Shown: piece by piece, positions 26,249 to 34,858 of the stretch
How positions within the stretch are numbered: position 1 is the first letter of the stretch
Layout of the letters: every line of letters begins with the position of its first letter
From: Deltaproteobacteria bacterium
GTDB taxonomy: Bacteria; Myxococcota_A; UBA9160; UBA4427
Direction of reading: 5' to 3'
Assembly (NCBI GenBank): GCA_002719955.1
Contig: PBFW01000007.1
Span: forward strand, 325,168 to 375,075
Length of the DNA stretch: 49,908 nucleotides
Program-made: the position numbers and the translations under genes
Notes under the pieces: generated by a model
Database searches by the model: none
Told to the model about the DNA's origin: nothing
What the model saw: only the letters and a program-made list of their open reading frames with translations

Positions 26249-27598
26249 ATGCCGAACCACACAACACGAGTCTACGAAGGGATGTTGGAGATGCTCTCCG
26301 GCGAGGAGAACCCCACTCCGATCGTCCGGTTGAACCGCGTCGTGCCCCATACACAGGCCAAGATCTACGCCAAGCTCGAGTGGTACAACCCCTTCGGGTC
26401 CGTCAAGGATCGCGTCGCGCATAACTTGCTCCGGGACGCCGACGAGAAGGGACTCCTCGGCGAGGGGCAGCAGCTGGTCGAGCCGACGAGCGGAAATACC
26501 GGCATGGGGCTCGCGATGTTGGCCAACGCCAGGGGCTATGAGCTGACGACGCCGCTGTCCAAGCAGATTCCGGCGGAGAAGCGCGTCATGCTGAATTTCT
26601 TTGGTTCGCACGTCGAGGAGTTGGACGACGATTTGTGACCGATGCCTGGGTCCCCGGAGGGGGCCATCGCGCGCGCCATCGAGCTGGGTTCCCAGCCCGA
26701 GTTTCATATGCCCAACCAATACGAGAACGAGGCGAACCTCGAAGCGCATGTCCTGACGACCGGACCGGAGATCTGGCGCCAGACGGGGGGCAAGGTCACG
26801 CATTTCGTGGCCGGGCTCGGGACCTGCGGAACGATCACGGGCAACGGACGCTTTCTCAAAGCGAAGAATCCCGGCGTCCAGGTGATCGGCGCGTACCCCG
26901 AAGAGGGCCACGACATCCCTGGCGTCCGCTCGCTCAAGCAGCTCGAGCTCACCAAGCTCTTCGTGCCCCAGGAATACGACGAAATCGTGGAGGTCAGCGA
27001 CCGCGAGGCCTTTGACATGTGCCTGCGCCTGAACCGTGAAGAGAGCATCATCGCCGGGCCCAGCTCCGCGATGGCGCTGGTCGGGGCGCTCAAGGTCATC
27101 GAGGATCAGCCGGACGCGGTCGTCGTGATCATCTTCCCCGACAATTCGTTCAAATACGCCTCTACCTTCGAACGGCATTTCCCCGAAGTCCGCGCCGCAC
27201 GTCCCGGCGGCGATCCGACCGGCGAGCCCAGCGCGAACGAGAAGCTCTTTGGTACCCTGGTAGAGAACGCCCGCAACCCGCATAACACCTGCGAAGTCGA
27301 CGATCTCCGCACCGCCCTCGAGGGCGACGAGCCGCCCTTCCTGCTCGACGTACGCTCGCCACAGATCTACGCCAAACAGCACATCACAGGGGCGAAGAAT
27401 ATCCCCATCGCCGAGCTGGGCGCACGCCTCGGCGAGTTGCCGAAAGAACGCGATCACCCGATCGTCACGCTCTGCAACCTGGGCAACCTGTCGATCTCGG
27501 GCTTGCTCGTCGTGCAATCGCTCGGCTACCGAAACGTTCGCAGCCTGAACGGTGGGACCGTCGCATGGGCGGAGCGCGGACTCTCGGTCGAGGCCTAG
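26249..27598 (+). CDS. Selenoprotein: PLP-dependent cysteine synthase-like / rhodanese fusion (Sec at codon 130, TGA 26636-26638)
   Basis: One 449-residue protein if the in-frame TGA at 26636-26638 is selenocysteine. Residues 1-129: PTPIVRLNRV, PLP lysine K53 in NPFGSVKDRV, TSGNTGMGLAMLA (80-92) and HVEELDDDL. Right after the TGA the same frame continues PMPGSPEGAIARAIELG, NQYENEANLEAH, GLGTCGTITG (189-198, phosphate loop) and IAGPSSAMAL. I recall Cys-containing homologues reading DDDLCPxPGxPEGAI here, so Sec replaces Cys. From about residue 350 a rhodanese domain follows (LLDVRSPQIYAKQHITGAKN), active Cys409 in TLCNLGNLS. The ATG follows GGAGGAAGCC. Likely role: beta-replacement on an O-acyl- or phosphoserine, or persulfide transfer; the reaction is not certain. 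Separate start and stop calls would give two broken genes. Confidence 0.85.
26641..26668 (+). promoter_or_regulatory. Bacterial SECIS element of the cysteine synthase-like selenoprotein gene
   Basis: GGUCCCC (26649-26655) pairs with GGGGGCC (26659-26665) over seven pairs (one U-G) with a three-base loop GGA whose first base is 18 nt after the UGA. GAU (26641-26643) can also pair with AUC (26666-26668) around a five-base bulge. A short stem with G in the first two loop positions, 16-37 nt from the UGA, is the bacterial SECIS rule. GC-rich context makes a chance stem easier, so this is weaker than the UGSC element. Confidence 0.65.
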
Positions 27599-27630
27599 TT
27601 CTGCGTTCCCGATAGGTTGTTCATTCAGAG

Positions 27631-27684
27631 CCCTCTGTCGGAGATGGGGTTACCACACTCCAACCTCCAGCAGAGGGGACCCCT
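27631..27684. repeat. Nested inverted repeat
   Basis: CCCTCTG (27631-27637) is inverted at CAGAGGG (27671-27677), enclosing TGGGGTT and AACCTCCA, which also pair around ACCACACTCC. An adjoining palindrome AGGGGACCCCT follows at 27674-27684, ending at the start of a small transposase-like reading frame. It could be the terminal region of a decayed insertion sequence or a terminator for the selenoprotein gene. Confidence 0.45.
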
Positions 27685-27686
27685 GA

Positions 27687-27854
27687 ATGAGTAAACATCA
27701 CAACGCAAAGACCACAGCTCTCAGTCGACAACTCTGTTTCACGCGAGCCCTTCGAGACCAGTGGAGCGTCGAGGACACGACGCTCTCGATCAGCACGTTG
27801 CGTACGATTCATCGACGTCGAAGACGGATCCGATACTCCGCAAACGAATCATGA
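27687..27854 (+). pseudogene. Possible 5' remnant of an IS481-type transposase
   Basis: The 55-codon frame starts MSKHHNAKTTALSRQLCF and continues LRDQWSVEDTT before stopping at TGA 27852-27854. The opening resembles IS481 transposases (MNxHKNARTTPxSRxLLVRRVxEEGWxV), but the following helix-turn-helix is eroded. AGAGGGG lies upstream. A weak match; an unrelated short orphan ORF is the alternative. The other end of such an element is seen at the left edge of the window, far away, so they are not one copy. Confidence 0.3.
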
Positions 27855-28165
27855 GGACGGGCAAGCACGATGAAGGATGCAAAGGCCCTCGCGATCCTCG
27901 AATGACTCGCCTTCTCCTTCCCGAACTGAAGATCCCACGGGCAACCTTTCGAAGGTTCCGCTCGATTGCGATCGATTTCCAGAAGGCGAGGCCAAGCGGA
28001 TATTCCTCCGGTCGATCAAGTGCGCGGGGGAGGACAGGCAAGCGGGGCGTTGCTATCGCAACAGCCGGGCTCCAGAATATTGTGAGAAGTAGCGGAGCTG
28101 GGCATCGTTGGTCGACGCAAGAAGAATGGAAGTGGCCAAGAGCAGTCCAGGTTCAGACAACAGAC
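27855..28165. other. Spacer with a short segment shared with 47.6 kb
   Basis: About 310 bp. It contains GGCGTTGC followed by about 40 nt (28044-28094) that align to 47608-47652 at roughly 70 percent, sharing CCAGAATAT-GTGAGA. In one frame both encode GVAIxTxxxQNIVR. No gene can be assigned. Confidence 0.3.
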
Positions 28166-28624
28166 CTAACGAGCACCCCAACGAGTCACGAGTTCCTCGA
28201 TCGAGATTTCAGCCAGAACCTTCAGCTCGGCATCGAGGATTTCAAAGAGCAGACCATTCGACGTGTGCATCGAGAGCAGAGCGATTCCGCCCTCCGGTCC
28301 ACCCCGTTCCAGATGAGGCGGCTCGACTCCAAGCGATAGCGCGTAGTCTCCCGCTCGGCGCACCTTGTGCCGGATCGATCCGTCCGGCAGGAGTTCATCC
28401 AAGTGTTGCTCGCCCTCGAGGACCAGCGTCGAGGTCACACCGGTGTGGCGATGTCGCTCGCAATGGCCGCCATCACCAGCCCACCGCATCAGCATATCGA
28501 GGGTCCCCGACTCCTTGTCGTGCCCAAGAATGGAGTACTCATACGCGAGTTTGTACTCGTCGAAGCTCGGCTCCGCACGGATTTGATGCCAGTCGATGTG
28601 GTCCGAATCGAATTTGAAACTCAA
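28166..28624 (-). CDS. Cupin-domain protein
   Basis: A 152-residue small beta-barrel protein. The metal-binding cupin motif is recognisable as HCERHRHTGVTSTLVLEGEQ (His-x3/4-His...Glu), followed by RRAGDYALSLGVEPPHLER, the second cupin motif. Members include dioxygenases, isomerases and acetylacetone-cleaving-type enzymes, and many uncharacterised. The start is TTG at 28624, chosen because GAGGAGG lies 9 nt upstream and no ATG fits. It stands alone, with remnants on both sides. The reaction cannot be inferred. Confidence 0.8.
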   Translation of the reverse strand: MSFKFDSDHIDWHQIRAEPSFDEYKLAYEYSILGHDKESGTLDMLMRWAGDGGHCERHRHTGVTSTLVLEGEQHLDELLPDGSIRHKVRRAGDYALSLGVEPPHLERGGPEGGIALLSMHTSNGLLFEILDAELKVLAEISIEELVTRWGAR

Positions 28625-29056
28625 CAGGTGCCCTCCTCTTGTGGTCTCTCGCGGACCGACGATTTAATACGCTGGCTGGGTCCCGGCGCACTCGCCCGGA
28701 TGGAAGGGCGATGTTGCCGATCGCGAAGACTCTTCGTCGATGGACGACATTGTTATAGCCCATGTGCACCAGAGTATGGGTGAATCGGAGGACGACAGAG
28801 ATCCAGCGAATGATGCAATACATCACGGAGACCGAGTTGGTCACATAGATGATCAGATAAACGACAGAGAATCGAATCGACATTTTCCAGCGGATTTATT
28901 TCGGAGGTGTGCCAAAACTCGATGGACGTTCTCAGCGACCCTCCAATCAGAGTCGTCGAGGACGCCGCCCCTCGAGTGACCTCACGATGCGCTCCAGAGA
29001 ACCAGGCGTTGAAGGATGTGAAGAATCCTGCTCATGCCGTTCCGTTGCAAGAAGCG
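28625..29056. other. Spacer; possible membrane-protein remnant on the minus strand
   Basis: About 430 bp. On the minus strand 28883-28735 reads MSIRFSVVYLIIYVTNSV and WISVVLRFTHTLVHMGYNN, a hydrophobic pattern like small two-helix membrane proteins, but it then breaks down into Arg-rich sequence. I cannot assign a family and treat it as a possible remnant. Confidence 0.25.
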
Positions 29057-29491
29057 TTAGGCTTCATCGGACGCTAACGAGGGTCGGAAGACAGCGACCT
29101 TGAACTCCCCGCCCGGGAGGTCGGCGAAATCGACCTCCACACGCATCCCAACGCTCACGCAATCAGGCTCGGTGTCGACGATGCGTGCCGGAAGTCGAAC
29201 GCCGGGCGCGCCATCGAGCTCGACCAGTGCGACGACGTAGGGAGTCCCATCCAGATATCCCACAACGGCTGGCTGTCGCTGCACGATGAAGCTGTAGAGG
29301 GTCCCCGTACCGGAGACCGGCTCGAACGCGGTATCGCCCGCGCAGCGCCGGCAACGCTCGAGGGGGGGATGGAGCCAGATCTGGCATTCGACGCAGCGGC
29401 ATAGCGTCAACCGCCCCTCCGCGGCAGCCTCCCAGAAGCCCTCGGTATCGGCGTCGGGCGCAGGTTGCGGCGGAAGGTTCGACGACATCAT
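29057..29491 (-). CDS. Zn-ribbon OB-fold protein (DUF35), partner of the thiolase-like protein
   Basis: A 144-residue DUF35 protein. The N-terminal zinc ribbon is visible as LCRCVECQIWLHPPLERC with a second CRRC, and the C-terminal OB fold includes GTGTLYSFIVQRQPAV, YVVALVELDGAPGVRLPAR and VGMRVEVDFADLPGGE. DUF35 proteins bind CoA esters or act with thiolase-like partners such as Ltp2 in steroid side-chain degradation. The ATG at 29491 overlaps the thiolase stop (29488-29490), so they are coupled. Confident family call; specific substrate not known. Confidence 0.9.
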   Translation of the reverse strand: MMSSNLPPQPAPDADTEGFWEAAAEGRLTLCRCVECQIWLHPPLERCRRCAGDTAFEPVSGTGTLYSFIVQRQPAVVGYLDGTPYVVALVELDGAPGVRLPARIVDTEPDCVSVGMRVEVDFADLPGGEFKVAVFRPSLASDEA

Positions 29492-30639
29492 TGCGCCTCG
29501 GTCGCGTAGATCAAGGCGCCACCGTAGGGTCCCGAACCCGCGGTGACGAGCGCGGTCTCGGCGTCCGGGACCTGGCGGTCTCCGGCGTCGCCCCGCAGCT
29601 GCAGAACGGCTTCGTAGTGATGGTTCAAGCCGTGCAGATAGCCCTCGGAGAGCAGCCCACCGTGAGGGTTCACGACGATATCACCGCCATGCGTGGCGCG
29701 GCCTTCTCGATAGAAGTCCCCGACCGCACCCTTGTCGCAGAACCCGAAATCCTCGAGCGTGGCCATCACGGTGTAGGTATAACAATCGTACATGAGCGCG
29801 AGATCCATATCGCTCGGCTGCAACCCGGTACGCGACCAGAGGCGCGGTGCCGCGTCACGTGAGTACATACAGGTCATGTCGTCCCATTCATAGACCGAGC
29901 CACCCTGCCCATTCGCGTCGGCGACACCCAGCGGATAGACGGGCCGGTGTTCGAGGTCGGCCGCGCGTTCGGCAGAGGTGACCACCAATGCCACCGCACC
30001 GTCGACCTCATAACAGCAGTCGAAGACGCGGAAGGGCTCACTCACCCACCTCCCCTCCAGATAATCATCGAGCGTGATGGGGCTGCGCGCGATCGCGTGC
30101 GGGTTGTCGACCGCGTGGGCGCGTTGTTGTACCGCGATGGCGCCGAGATCCTCGGCCGTAGAGCCGTAGACGTGCTGATGGCGACGGCACCACATCGCGA
30201 ACCATTGCGGCGGGACGAGAAATCCGTGTGGGGCGGCGAACTGCCCGTCGCCCGGCACGAATACCCCGTCGACCGCCTTGCCGTAGCGCGTGTCCGACCC
30301 CAGAACGCGGAACACCACCACGACCTCGGCCTGACCGGTGACGACCGCCGCGGCGGCGCCCGCGACCACCGAGGCGACGACATTCCCTCCGCCGAATACG
30401 CTCGTGGACCATCCCAGGTCGTCGATCCCGATGGCGTGCGCAACCTGCATCGGCGACGCCGAATCTCCCGTCCCATAACAAGTGAATCCGTCGACGTCGG
30501 CGGATTCGAGGCCGCTGTCTCGCAGGGCATCGCGCACAGCCTCACTCGCCATCGCGAGCGGAGTACGACCCGACTTCCTCACAAAGGGCGTCCGCCCGAT
30601 CCCGACGATCGCCGCGTTGCTCAGGGCGCTCCGCACCAC
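29488..30639 (-). CDS. Thiolase-like protein (lipid-transfer / retro-aldolase type)
   Basis: A 383-residue thiolase-fold protein. AAIVGIGRTPFVRKSGRTP begins strand 1; the conserved His segment is VVNPHGGLLSEGYLHGLNH and the end is TAGSGPYGGALIYATEA. At the position of the usual acyl-accepting Cys the sequence is VFGGGNVVASVVAGAAAAV, with no Cys. That is the pattern of the nonspecific lipid-transfer / Ltp2-type proteins, which with a DUF35 partner cleave beta-hydroxyacyl-CoA by retro-aldol reaction instead of thiolysis. The pair here has the same gene order and overlap. GTG start at 30639 follows GGAGAGGAAGC. An acyl-CoA ligase lies divergently 467 bp away. Confidence 0.88.
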   Translation of the reverse strand: MVRSALSNAAIVGIGRTPFVRKSGRTPLAMASEAVRDALRDSGLESADVDGFTCYGTGDSASPMQVAHAIGIDDLGWSTSVFGGGNVVASVVAGAAAAVVTGQAEVVVVFRVLGSDTRYGKAVDGVFVPGDGQFAAPHGFLVPPQWFAMWCRRHQHVYGSTAEDLGAIAVQQRAHAVDNPHAIARSPITLDDYLEGRWVSEPFRVFDCCYEVDGAVALVVTSAERAADLEHRPVYPLGVADANGQGGSVYEWDDMTCMYSRDAAPRLWSRTGLQPSDMDLALMYDCYTYTVMATLEDFGFCDKGAVGDFYREGRATHGGDIVVNPHGGLLSEGYLHGLNHHYEAVLQLRGDAGDRQVPDAETALVTAGSGPYGGALIYATEAQ

Positions 30640-31106
30640 CGCTTCCTCTCCTCTTCGTGCACGCCATCCTTCTCCGCTGGAACGGCCACCCGCGTCGCAC
30701 GATCAATCTTGTGTAGCATCTTCGCGGGTTGCCCGAGCCCCCATGCCGAACCGAGACGCCCCCTCGACCTTCTCTAGAAGACCACCGCAGCTGCTCAAAC
30801 CCGGGAAGCGACCGAATACCTCTGTTCAACGGCCTCTCGGAGAGCCCCTGCGACCCCTGCGGAGTGCGCCTGCGAAAGAAGCGGGATCAGGTCAGCGATG
30901 CTCTGAGATCGATCGCCGAGACTTCACTCGATGGTGTTTTGTCCGGCTGCAGGACGGAGCGGAGACCGATGTTCATGCTAGGGAGCAAATTCGAGAGTGC
31001 GACTGCGCCTTGCCAGCCGGCCCTGCGGAGGGGATGATCCTGTCCAGAGTGTGCACCGATCGCGGCCCTGGTCGGGGACGGAAGGGAAAGAGAGGCGATC
31101 GTTTCG
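30640..31106. other. Divergent spacer between thiolase operon and acyl-CoA ligase
   Basis: About 470 bp. It must carry the promoters of both flanking genes, but I cannot place -35/-10 boxes with confidence. No coding sequence or repeat is convincing. Confidence 0.35.
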
Positions 31107-32594
31107 ATGACCGCGCTGCCCACCAGCTTCTGGAGCCTCGTGGAGTTCGCCACCCGGGAACACCCCGACCAGGTCGTCCTCGCCGACGACCACGGTCGCT
31201 GGCTCACGGCCGCTACTCTGCGCGACGCTGCTGAGCAGACGGCGGCCGGACTCTACGCACTCGGTGTCGAGCCCGGCGACGTGGTTTCCTGGCAGCTGCC
31301 GACGATGCTCGAAAGCGCAGTCTTGATGGCGGCATGCGCGCGACTCGGTGCCGTCCAGAACCCCATCATCCCCGTATTCCGACGGGAGGTGGGGTTCATC
31401 GTGAATCAGGTAGATGCGCGACTCGTCATCGTGCCCGAGCGCTGGGCGGATTTCGAGCACGCTGAGCACGCCCGCACCACGGGGCGCCAGGTGCTCGCGC
31501 TCGACCTCGAGTGCGAGCCAGAGGACGGTATGCGTCTGCCGGCCGGCTCGCCCGCCTCGCTGCCGGCGCCGCTGCCGATGGAACCGGACGCTGCGCGCTG
31601 GATCTACTTCTCGTCGGGAACCACCGCCGACCCGAAGGGTGCCCGACACACCGACGCGTCCGTCATGGCCTCGAGCAACGGGGTGGTCGATGGACTCGGG
31701 CTCAGCGCGGACGATGTGTATCCCATTGCGTGGCCGATCGCGCATATCGGCGGCGTCACGATGCTGACCGCGGTGCTCCGCACAGGGGGGCGACTCGTCC
31801 TTTTCGACACCTTCGATCCCGCGACGACGGCCGAGCGGATGGCTGCGCACCAGCCCACGATCCTCGGTTCTGCGACGCCGTTCTTCCAGATGTACATCGC
31901 AGCCCAGCGCCGCCACGGAAGTGAAGCGCTCTTCCCGAACCTGCGTACCTGCGTCGCCGGCGGTGCACCGACCCCGACGGTGATCAACCAACAGGTACAG
32001 GAGGTACTGGGCGTGTCCGGCGCCGTCGGCTCGTGGGGCCTCACCGAGTTCCCTGTGGCCACGAGCGAGACGCCCGATGACCCGTCGGTCGGGACGACCG
32101 TGGGGCCTCCCGCCGCCGGCGTGCAGATGCGCATCGTCGACGGAGAGCTGCGACTAACGGGACCCTCCTGCTTTCTCGGCTACGTCGATGCATCACTGGA
32201 CGCCGATGCTTTCGACGAGGACGGGTGGTTCCGCACCGGAGACCTCGGGTCAGTCGATGATGACGGCAGGATCCGAATCGAGGGCCGCATCAAGGACGTG
32301 ATCATGCGCAACGCTGAGAATATCTCCGCGCTCGAGGTCGAGGAGGCGTTGTCCCAGCATCCCTCAGTCGCCGATGTCGCCGTCATCGGCGTTCCCCACG
32401 ACCGCAAGGGCGAGCAGGTCTGCGCCGTCGTGGTCGCGGCGCCCGGCCACGAGGTCCAGCTATCCGAGCTGGTGGAGCACTGCCGAGAGGCCGGCTTGGC
32501 CCGCTACAAATGCCCCGAGCGCCTGAAGGTCGTCGACGCCCTGCCCCGCAATACGATGGGAAAGATCGTCAAGCGTGAGATCCGCGTGGGCTGA
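31107..32594 (+). CDS. AMP-dependent acyl-CoA synthetase
   Basis: A 495-residue adenylate-forming ligase. The P-loop is WIYFSSGTTADPKGARHTD (near 170), the A5 motif SWGLTEFPVA, A7/A8 GWFRTGDLGSVDDDGRIR and KDVIMRNAENISALEVEE, and the catalytic Lys in PRNTMGKIVKRE at the C terminus. It activates a carboxylic acid to the acyl-AMP and then the CoA thioester in two steps. Closest to cyclohexanecarboxylate/crotonobetaine-type and steroid-chain CoA ligases in outline. It is divergent from the thiolase/DUF35 pair, so activation and chain cleavage of the same acid are plausible. ATG 31107 follows GAAGGGAAAGAGAGG. Confidence 0.9.
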   Translation: MTALPTSFWSLVEFATREHPDQVVLADDHGRWLTAATLRDAAEQTAAGLYALGVEPGDVVSWQLPTMLESAVLMAACARLGAVQNPIIPVFRREVGFIVNQVDARLVIVPERWADFEHAEHARTTGRQVLALDLECEPEDGMRLPAGSPASLPAPLPMEPDAARWIYFSSGTTADPKGARHTDASVMASSNGVVDGLGLSADDVYPIAWPIAHIGGVTMLTAVLRTGGRLVLFDTFDPATTAERMAAHQPTILGSATPFFQMYIAAQRRHGSEALFPNLRTCVAGGAPTPTVINQQVQEVLGVSGAVGSWGLTEFPVATSETPDDPSVGTTVGPPAAGVQMRIVDGELRLTGPSCFLGYVDASLDADAFDEDGWFRTGDLGSVDDDGRIRIEGRIKDVIMRNAENISALEVEEALSQHPSVADVAVIGVPHDRKGEQVCAVVVAAPGHEVQLSELVEHCREAGLARYKCPERLKVVDALPRNTMGKIVKREIRVG

Positions 32595-32836
32595 GTCTCG
32601 TTGTGATCATGCTCCGTGTGTACCCTCACCGCGTGGCGCAGGTCGACTCCGACGATATCGTCGAAGGAGCATCCGAATACGCGGCCGGCAACCTGACTCG
32701 AGGACAGCTCGCTGAAAGTCATGGCCCGACAGCCACGAGCGTCGGATCCCATGACGGAATCCTACAGAGCGGGATCGGGCGGCCACCGCCCGAGCGATGT
32801 CCGGTGTGATGTCGCCCTCGGCACTCGGTCGCTCGC

Positions 32837-33610
32837 TCATCGAACCAGGTAGCCGCCGTCGACGACGATCTCCTGCCCCGTGACATATCGGGACTCGTCG
32901 CAGGCCAGGTAGACGATCGCCTCGGCGATATCGAGATCGCGGCCGGCGCGCGCCATCGGGACGAGCGCTCCAAAGCGCTCCATCGCTTTTTCTTGCTCTT
33001 CGGGAGTGGCGCCGCTCCGCTCTCCTGTCGACATCGGCGTCCGCATATAACCCGGAGAGACGCTGTTGATTCGGACGTTCCGCGGAGCCAGCTCTCGGGA
33101 AACCTGCCGCGAGTAGCTGAGAATGCCCCCCTTCGCAGCACCGTATGCCGAGCCCCCGACCGAGCAGGACGCCGCAATCGAAGCCACGTTCACGATCGAT
33201 CCACCGCCCCGCTCGAGCATCTGCGGAATCGCAAACTTCGAGCATAAGAAGACGCTTTTCAGATTCACGCGAAGCAACCGGTCCCAGGTCTCCTCGGACG
33301 TATCCCATGTGTCCATCGGGTCGCCGCGCTGGGCGATGCCCGCATTGTTGACGAGCACGTCGAGGGCCCCGAATTGCTCGACCGCCGAGCGGACAGCGCG
33401 TTGTGCACCCTCCGCCGTCGAGATGTCTCCCAGAACCAGCGCACCCTCACTTCCCGCCTTCTCGATGTCGCTGACGCTCGCCTTGCCCCACTCCTCGTCG
33501 AGGTCCGCCACGACGACCTTCGCACCTTCTTCAGCGAATCGGATCGCGGTCGCGCGGCCGAAGCCGGAGCTCCCGCCGGTCACGATCGCCACCTTGCCTT
33601 GCAGTCTCAT
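32837..33610 (-). CDS. Short-chain dehydrogenase/reductase (SDR)
   Basis: A 257-residue classical SDR: VAIVTGGSSGFGRATAI (cofactor), VVVADLDEEWG (Asp, NAD preference), DVLVNNAGIAQRG, IVNVASIAASCSVGGSAYGAAK (Ser, Tyr, Lys) and VTGQEIVVDGGYL. Typical of 3-oxoacyl reductases and hydroxysteroid dehydrogenases; the substrate is not determinable. The ATG at 33610 follows GAGGAGACGC. It is convergent with the acyl-CoA ligase, leaving about 240 bp between them. Confidence 0.9.
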   Translation of the reverse strand: MRLQGKVAIVTGGSSGFGRATAIRFAEEGAKVVVADLDEEWGKASVSDIEKAGSEGALVLGDISTAEGAQRAVRSAVEQFGALDVLVNNAGIAQRGDPMDTWDTSEETWDRLLRVNLKSVFLCSKFAIPQMLERGGGSIVNVASIAASCSVGGSAYGAAKGGILSYSRQVSRELAPRNVRINSVSPGYMRTPMSTGERSGATPEEQEKAMERFGALVPMARAGRDLDIAEAIVYLACDESRYVTGQEIVVDGGYLVR

Positions 33611-33860
33611 GCGTCTCCTCTCGACAGCGGGCGAGCTGTCTTGCTGCGCCCGATTGGGGGCGGGGTTCCAGCGTGAAGGATATGTCCCGGATTCGCACGG
33701 CGCGGGACAAATCACGGGCACCGACTTGAGCGCCTGAAATCATGCGGATGGAACCCGATCTCGCCGAAATGCACATCGAGTCTCGAGACCAGATTCTTCA
33801 AAGCGCGCCCCTCGGCAAGAGTTTGAAGCCGATTCGTATCGGTTCTGCTTGTGGCGCGAT

Positions 33861-34673
33861 CTAATAGAGCGATCGACGAAAGCTGTCGACACTCTCGAGC
33901 AGCTTTCGGATTGCGGCCTTCTCGAGCGGCACGTGAAACCGTCTCATCTGGTCGACGAACTGACCCAGCCGATCGGGCGGGGACTCGGAAAAATACTCGT
34001 CGGTCTTGTCGTACGACAGCTTCTCCGCACTCGGCCTCGGCGACATGCTCGGTGCGCTGTCCTCAAACGTCGCCGAGAACTCCTCTACAGAACCTTCCAT
34101 CACCTCTCGCAATCGCGCCAACGCTCTCTGAACCCGCATCCTCATCGCGCCGGGCTTCACGCCAAAGGCCTCTCCCAGCTCCGCGAAGCTCATCTCGTGC
34201 GCGTACCTCAGAATCACCAGGCTTCGATCGCGCTCTTCGAGTGTTTCGATCGCGCGCGCGAGACCGATCGCGTCCAACATGAGGCCGTCGACTACGCTTC
34301 GCTCCTCCGGCGAATGGCCCTCTTCGATCCAATCCTGCCCGCCATCGTCGGCTTCCGCCTTCCAGCCCATATCGGCCGCCAGCACCCACGGCCGACGCTT
34401 CTCCCGGCGGAGATGATCGATGCAGCGATTGTGGGTGATCCGCAGGAACCATGTCTTCGGTGTGGCCTCGCCGCGGTATCCGGTCAATCCGTCGCAGGCC
34501 CGCATGAACGAGTCGTGAAAGAGATCCCGTGCGGCGTCAGCGTCGCCGACCATCGCTCGACAGACCGCCAGACTGTCGGCCCCATGCCGCTCGAGCAGAT
34601 ACTCGGCCGCCCCTTTCAGGTTTCCGGCTTCGATCTGGCTACGGAATTCATCGGCTTCAGACGGAACAGTCAT
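33861..34673 (-). CDS. ECF-type RNA polymerase sigma factor
   Basis: A 270-residue sigma-70 family protein. Region 2: LVILRYA is preceded by DLFHDSFMRACDGLTGYRG and TPKTWFLRITHNRCIDHLR; region 4: RAIETLEERDRSLVILRY and MSFAELGEAFGVKPGAMRM, then RVQRALARLREVM. Unlike small ECF factors it carries about 75 extra C-terminal residues (EEFSATFEDSAPSMSPRP onward), which could be a regulatory or membrane-signal-coupled extension. No anti-sigma factor is adjacent. The ATG at 34673 was chosen as it starts the first helix; the open frame upstream lacks family resemblance. It is divergent (185 bp) from the conserved unknown gene at 34859, a plausible target. Confidence 0.88.
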   Translation of the reverse strand: MTVPSEADEFRSQIEAGNLKGAAEYLLERHGADSLAVCRAMVGDADAARDLFHDSFMRACDGLTGYRGEATPKTWFLRITHNRCIDHLRREKRRPWVLAADMGWKAEADDGGQDWIEEGHSPEERSVVDGLMLDAIGLARAIETLEERDRSLVILRYAHEMSFAELGEAFGVKPGAMRMRVQRALARLREVMEGSVEEFSATFEDSAPSMSPRPSAEKLSYDKTDEYFSESPPDRLGQFVDQMRRFHVPLEKAAIRKLLESVDSFRRSLY

Positions 34674-34858
34674 ATGCAGAGACCAGACGAACGAGGAGGG
34701 GGATTTGTCACACCAGACCGCCACTTTTCGGAATATACAAGCAATATCGCTCAGTTGACCGCTCCCAGACAAATCTCGTGACATTCCAACCGGCTCACTC
34801 GTCAAGAACCTCGACAGCAATCGCGACCCATCGACCCCAAGCATTGAGGAGCAAGTCC

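Noticed and set aside
26642..27598. A separate second gene starting at ATG 26642
   Set aside because: It is in the same frame as the first half, lacks a ribosome-binding site and begins in the middle of the PLP domain; selenocysteine readthrough explains both pieces.
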